Positions 11,963 to 23,900 of a stretch of 64,000 bases of DNA are shown piece after piece. A program made the position numbers and the translations under genes. How positions within the stretch are numbered: the first letter of the stretch is position 1; the number at the start of each line of letters is the position of its first letter. The stretch comes from Berberis thunbergii (taxonomy: Eukaryota > Streptophyta > Magnoliopsida > Ranunculales > Berberidaceae). The stretch covers positions 110,109-174,108 of the forward strand of contig QNQO01010665.1 in the NCBI GenBank assembly GCA_003290165.1, given 5' to 3'. The notes beneath the pieces are model-generated. The model had not been told where the DNA came from and did no database searches. It saw nothing but the letters and a program-made list of their open reading frames with translations.

Positions 11963-14735
11963 TCAAACTCTCATTCCACACCACTTCATGCTGACATAAT
12001 ATCTGTCACATAATGAGGAAGCCCAGGAAAATGAGCAACTTTGCTTGTTGTCTACAATCATCCAGAATGAATCCTGGTTTGACCTAGGCCTCCTTCCAGA
12101 AGTCCACTTTTTGCCATATCTGATTAGACATTTCACCCATGGTTTCATCTTCTTAAGGGCAGTAAGGAAACTTCTCCAAGCAAAAGAATCCACTGATAGA
12201 GATTTTCTGATTTCAAATACTCTTATGATGGTAATAAAGAGCCCTGAGCTGAAGTACTCTTTAAGTAAATAAACCTAAGATTTGCCAAACATTATTTGCC
12301 AATAAGGCAAGATTTTTGTTAGTAATATTAAAACCTCCCAAACTTCTTGGGAGAAAGATGACATCTCATTTACACATATGCTTAGCCTTATTATCTCTTG
12401 ACCCATTCCACCAAAATTTCTAGCAAGAGAGTCAAGCTTAGAGGTAATGGAACAAGAAAGAAGAAATGATTGCATAGTATACACTTAGATTGAGTTGAGA
12501 AAAATCATAACTATTATTCCAGCCCGAGAGAAAACTTTAGACTTCCAACCAGCTAGCTTGGAATCCACCTTGTCAATGAAGAATTGAAAGTCACTTGATT
12601 TTCTTTTGGACAGAAGGATGTGAGTTCCCAAATATTGATCTTTTGGGTTGTAAGATCTTGAATCCAAAATTATGTTAATCATCTTGTGGAATCTCTAGCA
12701 GACATTGGATCTATAAAACACTGATGGCTTATCATAATTCACTCCTTAACCCGAAGCAATACAATATTGTTCAAGGAGTTCTTTGATGTTGTGGCCTTCA
12801 TCCGATGAAGCTCTATTGACCAAGGAGGATGGTTGATGGAGCATGTCTCCTGATCTTGATGCCTTTGGTCACTCCCTTTTCTTCAGCCCGAATGAGCAAT
12901 CTACAAAGAGATTCAACAAAAATTATGAATAGATTAGTGGAGAGAAGATCCCCTTGTTTAATACATCTTGAAGGCTTGATGCTTTGAAGGGAAACCATTT
13001 AGAAAAACAGCCAGAGACGACGTCGAGATGCCTTGATGGATATAAGTTGAATCCGGTCATATGCAAATCCAACTTTTTGGAGAATGTCTAAAAGGATGGG
13101 GCACTTCAATCTATCATAGGCCTTAGCCTTTTCAATTTTGATTGTCAGTCATCCATGTTTTTCTTGTTGCAGTGATTCATTCAAAGAAGAAAAAAATTTG
13201 TGTTATACTAACATTGTCAGCAATAGATCTACCTTTAAGAAAAACACCCTAGTTAAGTGAGATGAATTTGTCAAGGAGGCGTTTCATCCTATTGGCGATG
13301 ATTTTAGAGATAGTTTTGTAAATAACATTATACAACCCAATAGGTATGAACTTATCAGGTGAAGTTGGATTTGGAATCTTAGGGATGAGAGCCAAAAAGT
13401 TTCATTTAACTTGGGATCAGTGTTTTGAGGATGATTTTTTTTTCCCACAAACTCAACAACAACATTCCCCACAATATCCAATGATCTTCGAAGAAAAGGA
13501 AGAAGAAGACATGGAAACCATCTAAACCAAGTGATTTGAGATTACCCATTGGCAAAGGTTTCATCTTTATCAGGGTTAACAAAAGATCATAATTTTCATT
13601 TTCAGTTATTCTCAAAATAATTGTTTAGCACTTGCCATATTTTGTCTTGATTTGCATGCCAAATGTCTCGTTCATCTTTGATTCTCATAATGATGTTCTA
13701 GTTTTTTCTAAGGAGAGAAGCAAGGTGGAAAAACCTAGTATTTTATCACCTTGAAACAGCCAAGAATACCCAAACTTACTCTTCCAAAAGAGTTCCTCTC
13801 TGAAGTTCTGAGAGTTGATCTTCTAGCAAGGCAATGGCCATAGCATTATCAGACCAAGGATGTTCATCTTGAAGAGCATTCAAAGCCACCGATGCCCCTG
13901 ACACATTGTTGAATATTGCAAAATTCCCGTTTTTCCATTTTGACCATTGATGACTGAGTTTCTTAGTTTTAAAGTGAAAGTTGACAAGAGGGTTCCAGTG
14001 AAAATTATGATGCCAAGATTGAGATATCACATGCCTACAATTTGAGTCTCTAGTCCAAATAAAGAGCCTAAAAGTATTCAGGCTAGAGCTGGTTTCAGAG
14101 GTGAGCTCAAGAACAAGAGCACTATGATCATAAGATGGAAGTATGGACAGTTCTAGCATCAGCAGAAGGGTAGATGACAGCCAATCAGTAGATTACTAGA
14201 ACCCTATCTTGGAGGAGGAAACACGTGGTGAATCCACAGGAGGAACTTCAAATTCAGAATAAAAGTGGATTGGTTGGTTGGTCCAGGGTCATCAACAAGA
14301 GGAACAGAATAACAAACACTTGTAAAACTTGGTTTGCCTGTAGTAGAAAAGGTTCCACTGAAGTAGGATAATTAACTGGGGAAGGAGAGAAACCTCACGA
14401 TAGGTTTGTCAAAAATATGACCCATCATACCACAACAAAAACAGAAATATGGAGCATCCTTATAACAGAAACTTACAAAGATTTTTCCCTCTGCAATCCC
14501 GAAATCAGTTACTAGTCATGGAACAGAGGAGCTTAACCAAGGTATCAAGCCAAGCTTTGAACCTAACGTAAGGGGCAGATACTTCAGAAAGAGCTTCCAA
14601 ATCTATATCCATGAGCTCCCCAAATCGAGACACAATAGCCTGCACATCTTGGATTCTAATTATACTCCTGGGGAACTCATGAAACCTGATCCAGCAGGCA
14701 ACTTTCAGCCAACTAAAAATGACCCACAGTCCCAT
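11963..14735 (-). pseudogene. Decayed L1-type LINE (ORF1-like and endonuclease/reverse transcriptase)
   Basis: Read on minus from 14735 down, plant LINE segments appear in the expected order with many frameshifts. 14735-14505 is DUF4283-like (CWIRFHEFPRSIIRIQDVQ). About 14460-14400 is a zinc-knuckle relic FCFCCGMMGH whose last Cys is lost. 14159-13776 is the end of the endonuclease (DHSALVLEL) and the following linker. 13615-13406 has the KSLGLDGFHVFFF block (usual KSPGPDGF). 12998-12813 has KQGDLLSTNLFIIFVESLCRLL (usual RQGDPLSPYLF). 12682-12485 has YLGTHILLSKRKSSDF and WKSKVFSRAG, typical of the region after the RT. 12193-11963 resembles the AWRSIL segment near the end. No frame is intact, so the element is dead. 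Confidence 0.85.
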
Positions 14736-15498
14736 TGAAATAGCTCTATCTATCTAATTCTTCTACTAACTAAACTCTATATAAAGAAGCATCTGGTTGA
14801 CCATGAGTATGGAGGAAGTCCGGTAAAAAAATGGTAATGCATGCCTTGTTGTTGAGGCAAAATGAATATTTCTTGCAATGATAAAAATTACTGAAGCCAA
14901 TAAAATGCCACTGCTACAACATAGATTTTTACTACTGGATGACAACCTTGACTTCACAACAATAGTTTCCATCATTATTTATCAGGCAAATTAGTGTGTT
15001 ACCCTTACTTATTTGCCAATATTCTTCTCTATAGAGAGCCATTGTAATGAAGGAAAGGGGGCATAAAAATGACAACCACTGCTTAGATCCATTACAAACT
15101 TCAGAAATGCAACACTGGATAAAATGAACACATGGCCACCAATAGCATCTAACTGCATCCATTCTTATGTAAGGCTCGACACAAGTTTCGCATAATCGAG
15201 TGTACTATCATTTTAACATGACTCAGAATCATAATCCTACTATGCTTAGGTCAACAGACTGCATCATGTATTGTAAAAATTCAGACCTCTAGTGAAATTT
15301 TTAGGATGTTAAAATAGAAATGCCCATATTCACAAATCACAGAAACTTAGCACAATCTAAATAAATCAAAGCTGTCGTTAACTTTAAAGTCTGACAAACA
15401 AAACAATACAAAATTTTATCCAATAGTCTTGAAGAGTAAATAAGAGACAAGTTCCTAGGATCAAAAAGACACTCACAGAATTACAGAGAATAATAAAT
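14736..15498. other. RPL8 3' flank
   Basis: AT-rich DNA without recognisable coding sequence. The part next to 15498 should hold the RPL8 3' UTR on the minus strand. The rest may be the decayed 5' end of the LINE. Confidence 0.45.
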
Positions 15499-16742
<1,244 letters not shown>

Positions 16743-16940
16743 AGCGGTGGTGGGAGGAAGGGTTAGGGTTTAGAGTTTGGGGTTTGGAGAGGTCTGGAAA
16801 ATGAGAGAGCGGCGAAGATGAAGAAGAGAATATATATATAGGTGTGGTTATAGTTAGATGGGATTTGTAGATGGTGAGGTTAACAAAGGGTGTTTTGGGG
16901 GAATCGTGGTGTTTTATTGTGCCTTAGGGTTTTGGTTTTT
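16743..16940 (-). promoter_or_regulatory. RPL8 promoter and leader with TATA box and two telo-boxes
   Basis: On the minus strand a TATA run (16830-16841) precedes a CT-rich leader (ttctcttcttcatcttc). An exact telo-box AAACCCTAA lies in the leader (16771-16763) and a second one upstream of the TATA run (16932-16924). Telo-boxes are well-known elements of plant ribosomal-protein gene promoters; their function here is inferred. Confidence 0.8.
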
Positions 16941-17631
16941 TTTTTTTTATCTACCCCACCTATTTTCTGTATGACACGAGTAATACACTAAAATATATAC
17001 GTATCATTTCCCTTTCCCTCATTCACTCAACTAATTTTCAATAACCGCAAACCGAACTAGAATATCTCAATGAATCAAATAAATCATTACCCTTAAATTG
17101 AAAAACTATAGTCTTTTACCTCGTTTCGTATACATCTACAGCACCTCATCTATCAAGGCTAATTGATAAAAATGTAGAGGGGTGGAATGGGGGCAAAGAT
17201 AGGAAAAATGTGTTGATGGGGTGTTAGGGGTGAGGTGGTGGTTGTGTTGTCTCAAATATGTGGGAGGATGGGGGAAGGGGTGGAAAGGAACATGGTGTTC
17301 GCGGTGTGGTTCAAATATGTATAGGCATGGGGATGGGGACGGGGATAGAGGTGGTGGTGGTGGTGCAAAGATGAGTTGGTTGGGGTAGATGATGGATATA
17401 TTTGTCTATATAAAACGTATCTAAATGCAACTTTGTTTTGAGATGCAAGTTTCAATCTCGAGGTTTTCTTTTTGGGATATTGCTCAAATTGTGTGTAAGG
17501 GGCAATTTGGTAATGAAAAATATCTCTTAAACTTCGTTGATGTGATATGTCCTTGTAGAAAGGTATATTTAATTGGGATTTATATTGGAACATGTCCGAC
17601 TTTCCAATTAACATTTGAACATGTGTTTAAG
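16941..17631. other. Intergenic DNA with purine/pyrimidine-skewed low-complexity tract
   Basis: Between RPL8 and the first MITE. 17160-17400 is G-rich on the plus strand (repeated ggtggtggtgg and gggatggggacgggg). Frames here give His- or Pro-rich low-complexity peptides and I do not regard them as genes. Confidence 0.5.
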
Positions 17632-17811
17632 CAGAAAATTCTAAGTGTCGAGGAAATGAGCGAGGGAAGTGAGGTGGCGGGGGTGGAAGCCGTTCATCTT
17701 ACTCGAGATGTGTGCGTTAACTTTTGACGTGCGCATTTCAAGTGAGATGAACGGCTTTCACCCCCACCACCTCACTCCCCTCGCCCATTTCCTCGCTGTG
17801 TAGAATCACTC
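17632..17811. mobile_element. Hairpin MITE, copy 1 of a Mutator-type family
   Basis: This 180-bp near-palindrome is flanked by a perfect 9-bp duplication GTGTTTAAG (17623-17631 and 17812-17820). Its ends are CAGAAAATTCTAAGTGTCGAGG and, reversed, GAGTGATTCTACACAGCGAGG. The arms contain gaggtggcgggggtgga and its complement. It has no coding capacity. 9-bp duplications plus long inverted repeats indicate Mutator-superfamily mobilisation. Same family as 32609, 36113 and 38447. Confidence 0.92.
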
Positions 17812-18854
17812 GTGTTTAAGATACGCAAAGTATTTGCCACCATCAGTAATTTAAACAAGTAAACTTTGTTCCAAATAAGAAGCAATCCACTTTGGCCCTA
17901 TTTTTCCCATATTTTCAAAAACCAAATGAATTTAGAAAAATAAGGAACTTTTGGAAATTCTCGTTTCTTGGTTTTTCCCAATAACAGTAAAATAAACACT
18001 ATCTTATTAAAACAAACCACACCTTAGTCCAGAAAGCTAATGACCGAAAAATAGTGGTTGTGCACAGTAGTTGCCTTTGTGTATTGAGCATACCTGAAAT
18101 CTCCTACGTATTGCGATAATAAAATATACTTGAAATCTTTTATGAAATTGAAAATTTGAAACAATATGTCGATGATTTCAATCAAAATCAATTTGTTATT
18201 GTTTAACTATCAAAAGTTATCATTTTTTTTTTCAGTGAAAAAACTGTGAATCGATATCACTGTTGTGATTCATCTTCTGTAAAGTTTGGAAAAAAAAAAA
18301 TTGGAAAACACATACATACCTTAAAGCAAGATTTTTGGGGGAGAATGCAGTAGCGATTAATGTTGGGGATATCCTCTAATTAACTATTTTTTATAGGGAA
18401 AAATCACAAATAAGTCAATGACATGACAATTCAATGGTTAGAACTTGGTGGATGATATCACTATGTCATGGGTTCGAACCTAGCCAGCGACATGTTTATC
18501 AGTTTATGGTGTGTTAACCAGCTATGATCTTTGTTAGGTTATGGGATCATGAAAACCTAGCTCGCCTACATAATTTTTATTAAACATATAATTTTACATT
18601 TAAAATTAATTGTTGCCCCTTAACTTTATACACAAATTTGATTTCCCCCCACATATTTATCTTTTACACTCCTACAAAGTAGCTTGTTGGATCGATATAT
18701 TAGATGAAGTTTTATATATATTTATGTATTATTTAAATTTGAACAAAATTATGTTAATGTAATTAATTATTATATTATCATTAATTAACTACGATTCATC
18801 ACTCCGCACTTATTCAACAAAAATCTTGGCTTCGTCACTGCATACCTTACATGA
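17812..18854. other. Intergenic DNA with a SINE-like or tRNA-derived patch
   Basis: Mostly AT-rich. Around 18410-18570 the text has a B-box-like GGGTTCGAACC (18470-18480) after a weak A-box-like tggttagaacttgg, then ordinary sequence. This could be a SINE relic or a chance match; no cloverleaf can be folded with confidence. Confidence 0.35.
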
Positions 18855-19069
18855 TAGGGTTGAAAACCGAACTGACGGTTCAATTTTTCACCTAAATCGT
18901 GAACTAAACTAATTTTAGTCTGTTTTAAAATTTTCAAACTAAAACCGAACCGATTATAAACAATATCGAACAAAGTATCCAAATCGTAACCGAAATGACT
19001 AAAATCGAACCAGTCGACTATTTTAAACATATTATATTATTTCATATAAGGTTCGGTTTTTGTTCAACC
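18855..19069. mobile_element. Degraded hAT-like CGGTT-rich element
   Basis: Starts TAGGGTTGAAAACCGAAC and ends GGTTCGGTTTTTGTTCAACC, matching reversed ends. The flanking 8-mers TTACATGA (18847-18854) and TTACACGA (19070-19077) agree at 7 of 8 bases, fitting an old hAT-type duplication. Its interior has repeated aaccgaac/gttcggtt blocks like 61833-62148. Confidence 0.6.
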
Positions 19070-19074
19070 TTACA

Positions 19075-19160
19075 CGAACCCGAACCCGAACCCGAACCCG
19101 AACCCTAACCCTAACCCCAACCCTTGGCCTGAATAATTTATTATGAGTTGGGTTTGGGCC
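19075..19160 (+). promoter_or_regulatory. Telomere-like hexamer tract and site II motif upstream of RPA43
   Basis: 19075-19123 holds four CCCGAA-type units followed by two CCCTAA units and CCCCAA, so it contains telo-box-like AACCCTAA cores. A TGGGCC site II element lies at 19155-19160. Telo-box plus site II is a known pairing in promoters of plant ribosome-biogenesis genes, which suits an RNA polymerase I subunit. The CCCGAA part is a local repeat expansion, not a telomere. Confidence 0.65.
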
Positions 19161-19229
19161 AAATCAATTCGGTCCAATGAGGATAATCTCGTCTTTCCAA
19201 CTTAAACCCTTTACTAAAACCCGTTCTTA

Positions 19230-20952
19230 TCTGTGAAAATAAACCCCTTTTATCTCTCGCTATTGCGGTCAGCCTCCGTTCCCTCCTTCATCATCTTCGT
19301 ATCTTCCTTTCATCATCATCGATTGTTTCTTTTCCTCTTTTGTATCACTGCAATTTCTCGCCATTTCGAAAAGGCTGTGGGAAGTTACTTCGCCTCTCGA
19401 GGTCAGTAAAACCCTAATTTTCCTCTTTTTTTTTTATTATATTCATAAACCTTGATTGTAGGTTTGGAGAGAGGTGTTTAAGTTGGAAAATTGTTATAAA
19501 CATCAAGTCTTGAAAATAAATTTGAGTTCTTCAAAGATTTATAGATCACATTTATAATTTAGTATAATCACCATGTAGTATTGTATTGTAAACCCTTGCA
19601 TGTGCAGTCTCAGATTTGTTACAAGTTCATGTTGTCTGAAACGCTTCTGAGGAAGAAAAGTGACGTGATTACTACTTCAATGAATGAGGGGTTTTGATTG
19701 TTTTGTTATTAGGAACTTAAAAAAACCTAAAGTTCTTTCGTTTTCTTCGATTTCTGTTTCGTTTGAATGCCATTAGAAGTGTGGAACCTAGTTTAGATTG
19801 GTAGTAATTAGCATTATTTGCTTTCAAGTTCTGTTGCAGTGCTGTTTACTTGGGGGGGTTTTGTGTGTGGTACTAGGGATTATAAGAACTCTAATTATCT
19901 ATGAGATTGGATAGTTAAATAAGCAAATTACTCGACTTTCTATTTCAGTTATGGTTTTGAATCTTTACAAGAAGTGAAGTCCCTAGATGTTCAGAGCTAA
20001 ATTATCTTATTGAACAATTCAGAACTTTTTTTTTCCCGGCCGCATCTAAGGCTTAATGGTTGTGAAAGGGAAGAGTAATGAAAGTCTAAATTACATAATT
20101 TTTAGATCCATTTAGACAGAAACCTAAGAACTCTGCTTTAGAGAGTAAAATATTGGCGTTCACTAATTAACTTCTTAATCTTTTAGGTTATATCCAATGC
20201 TATTCTATTTTTTTTGCAAAAAATAGAAAATGTGATCCACCTTCACTCAATCATTTGATTCATTGGCTAAAAAGCACAAAACTCTTGGTTTTATAAAAGG
20301 GACTGCAAAATCACTATTGCTCTCGAGTTCAGTAAAATCCTAATTATGCCCTTTTTTACTATGGAGGGAGAAATCTTGATTGGCTGCCCTCGTAACCATG
20401 CAATACATAGTGAATCTGCTTCTCTTTATGTTTTTCCCATTTGAGGCCAAGGAGAGAGGTTTTCAGTTGCAAACTTTTCAAAAATTGTTGGTTTGAATGT
20501 AATAAAGGTCGAACCTTGAATGAAAAGTTGGGTTCTTGAAAGTTTCATACTTTCATACTGTACATACCTGAATTTAAAATAGCGATTATTTCATCATCAG
20601 GCTTAATTTGTATTTGGTGACCATTTCTAACATTTTTTACACCACTAAACTCTGTATTTTGTGTTCACAGGTGTTGTGACTCACTTGTATTCACGGCATT
20701 GCAGTGTAATTGTTAATTTTTTTTCTCTCCGAATATAGTCTATTATCATCTCCCAGTGAACAAGACTTGCTTTCAATCCATCCATCCATTCGAATTGAGC
20801 AATTGGTATGTATTTCTTTTCACATTTGCTCAATAAAATTATGCTATTAGTATTTCAAGTTGTTGGTTTTTAGTTGTGAAATCTTAGAGTTCTGAAAGAA
20901 TTTTGGGAAGCCCACAATCTAACTATGAAACTTTGCTTATTTTGCAGTTTGG
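19230..20952 (+). other. RPA43 5' non-coding exons and introns (predicted)
   Basis: A CT-rich stretch (ttatctctcgctattgcgg... to 19401) ends at a donor gag|gtcagt. An acceptor ttcacag at 20670 opens a second non-coding exon 20671-20805 (donor gtatgt), and acceptor ttttgcag at 20947 opens the coding exon. The sequence near 20320-20500 repeats the 19390-19520 exon-intron border in diverged form, an old internal duplication. The transcription start is estimated only. Confidence 0.55.
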
Positions 20953-23900
20953 ATGGAGGGATTAAAGGTTGCAGATTCCAAGTTAATTGTTTACATACAT
21001 CCATCGAAGTCGGGAATTGTTCGTGAAGCAATTCTTCATGAACTTAGTTCATTGCTCTTCAGGTGAACACTTTGATTCCTATATAATGTTTATCTGTCAA
21101 ATTTCCCCCTCCCTTTTTGCCTACCCCATGAAAACAAGATTTGGTACGTGCTTGTTTTGTGTAGTGTTTTTAGCTTTTCTGTAATCTGGAGAGAATTTTT
21201 TAATTTTGAAAGAGAGTAAATTATAAGTGCCTCATTATTGGAAGTACATTGAGAATTATAACACTCCCTTTAGCTTAAATTATTAATGAATTTTCCCTCA
21301 AGTATGTTGCGCAAACTTCTCAATTGAGGATAGACATAAGATCTTGGACCTGCTTTAGTTTTACGAGTTCTTGGTGAAGTTAAAGCTAATATCCGATGTG
21401 CTGGGATATTGGACTTTTCATAACCATTATCCTCAATATTGTTCACACCCGCTGCGTACCTGTAATATATGATTCCTAGTGTATTACCTGTGCCATTGGC
21501 ACGATAGAAATTGGGTCGTGACATTAAGGTCAAACTCAGTGGGGAGAAACTCATTTTCAAACTGCAGCAGTGAATTCTTCCCAAACTTTGACTTCCCAAA
21601 ATATGGAGTTAGGGGTCTTTGTTTAAATGTGTCTTGTGATGCCTGTCTAATTCTTTGATAAATATTGAAAATGCTTAAGATTTTTTTTTTTTTTTTTACA
21701 AAAATACATATGACGTGAAATGCATATTTTAAAATTTTTAAATGTTTATAATGATCATTGGTTTCATTAGAGAGATCATCAACAACGTGTTTCAATAATA
21801 CCAAGTTTACCGAAATTCGATAGCCAAGCAGTTAGTTATGACAATTTTTATTCTGAAAAGTAAAACAAACAATTTTCTCTCAGCCACATGTACATTCTAC
21901 ACACTCAGTTTAAGCTTTATCTTCCTTTTTTTTACCCTTCTACATGTTTTATATTTACAAACATGCCATTATGGAGAACGAACTTAACCATCAACATCTT
22001 TTCCATCTTTTAATCCTAGCCATATTTTATCTCAGATTCCTTATGAATGGTAAAACGTGTAGCGTGCCACTCTTTTGTTTTTTGTTCAATCAACTGTTTG
22101 ATATAAAGCTAAGGATGTGGTTGTTCTCAATTATTTTTTGCTATTATTGTTTTTTGAGTTCTTAAGCACCGGATTGCTCGCTTTACCTATATAAGTTTTG
22201 AATTTTAAATATGTTTAATCATTGTTTTCTTACTCCATATTGTGTTTTTATTCGACAGGTTTAATGAATTATTTGATGGAGTAGTTTTGGCTTATGAAGT
22301 GGCCGTTCCAGATAATAATGCAAAGATACTTTCTGGGATTCATCCCTATCTTGGTGTGAAACTGAGAGCAAAGCTACTGCTTTTTTCTCCAAAACCAGAC
22401 ATGCTTTTAGGTAATTTGTCACAATCTTTTACAGTAATCTTATTATGCTGTTGTTTTCATGGTCGATAAAGAACACTTTATACAGTAAATTCAAAACACT
22501 GAAATGAAGCCTTATATTGAAAGCTGACCCTAGTAAAAGATCAAATATTATGAAAAAACTGTTTAATTTTATGACTTAAAAATCCCAACATTTGGTGTTT
22601 TTATAGCATTGAGGTTTGTGTTGCCCAGTGACTGGCATGGGTATATCTGCTTGATCTCTCATGGGTAGAATAAAGGAAGCAACTTTGAGAAATGTCAAGT
22701 ACGCAAGTACAAGGTGATAAGATCCATTTTTAGAAAATCATGAACTATGTGATATGGGAACTCTTTCTCACCGCAGTTGCAGCGGCTGGTGATTTGTTTG
22801 TCATTCTAAGATTTAGAAAACGAAGCTTATGAATCATTCTTGATTCTTTTGGCTAGAGCTTTAAAGATTTTTATTCCCAAGCCTTAGCGATTTAAAACAT
22901 CCCTGGATACTAGGGTATAATACAGGTAATGAACAATTGCTCAATCAAGTTTTCGTGATAAGTAGTGATGTCCTTTCCGTGATTTTTCGTTTTTGTTCTC
23001 TTGTTATGGTTGAAATATTGGATGACCAACCTGCCTCGATTTTCTGATGCCATTATAATGTGATTTGATCTTTGTACTTATCTTGGTTCAACAAGCTGTT
23101 TTTTGATGTTTCTATTTCAGAGGGGAAGGTGGTAAAAATTGGAAAAGAATTCATACATGTTATTGTCCTTGGTTTTTCCTCCGTTTCCATCGCAGAGGAG
23201 GATATCCGTCAAGAATTCAAACATAAAATTGTATGAACCTTTTCTTTTAGCATCCACCTGCCTATGATCTCTCTAAATTAGCATCCCTTTTAAGAGAATC
23301 CAAAATGATTAGTCTTCTGCATGCTGCTTGTCTGTTTTATTCCAGAAAAAAGGTGAAGAGGTATATGCAAGTACAAACCACAAGCGACATGTCATCAAGG
23401 TCGGAAGCTTGATACGCTTTGTAGTTAAGAGGTGTGATTTATTTAATTTTTATGTCCATCAATCTTAAGAGTCTTTGTCATGATGGTGTACTATATTTCA
23501 TTATTTATATGTGTTATTTGGTCTCCTTTAATCTATGCGTGAGTCCTCTATGAGATTGCTATGGGAGGGGGTGATTTTTTTTATTTTTTTTATATATTTT
23601 TTTATATATTTTTTTCTGGTGGGGGGGATTGAGTTGAGACTTGGTGCATCCCGAAGAAGGATGGGCCTGCATTTCCATCTAATTGTGTTGATTATATTAA
23701 TCGAGTAACTTAAGGAGATGTGGAACAGCAAGTGGTTGGTTGGTGGAAGGATATAGTTAAGTGTATATATAATAGGTGGTTTGGATGGTGATCCTAGCTT
23801 CTGATTAATCACACGGGAAACTAGCATGTGGAGAAGCATACGAATCTTATCTACACATTTTAAGTTGGTATAGAAGTCAAAATGGATCGCAAATTGAAAG

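Noticed and set aside
17160..17400. G-rich low-complexity region as a gene or G-quadruplex regulator
   Set aside because: Only irregular ggtggtgg and ggggat runs; no regular four-tract motif was seen that would support a specific claim.
18410..18570. tRNA gene suggested by GGGTTCGAACC
   Set aside because: The B-box is good but the A-box and stems do not form a cloverleaf; at most a SINE relic.
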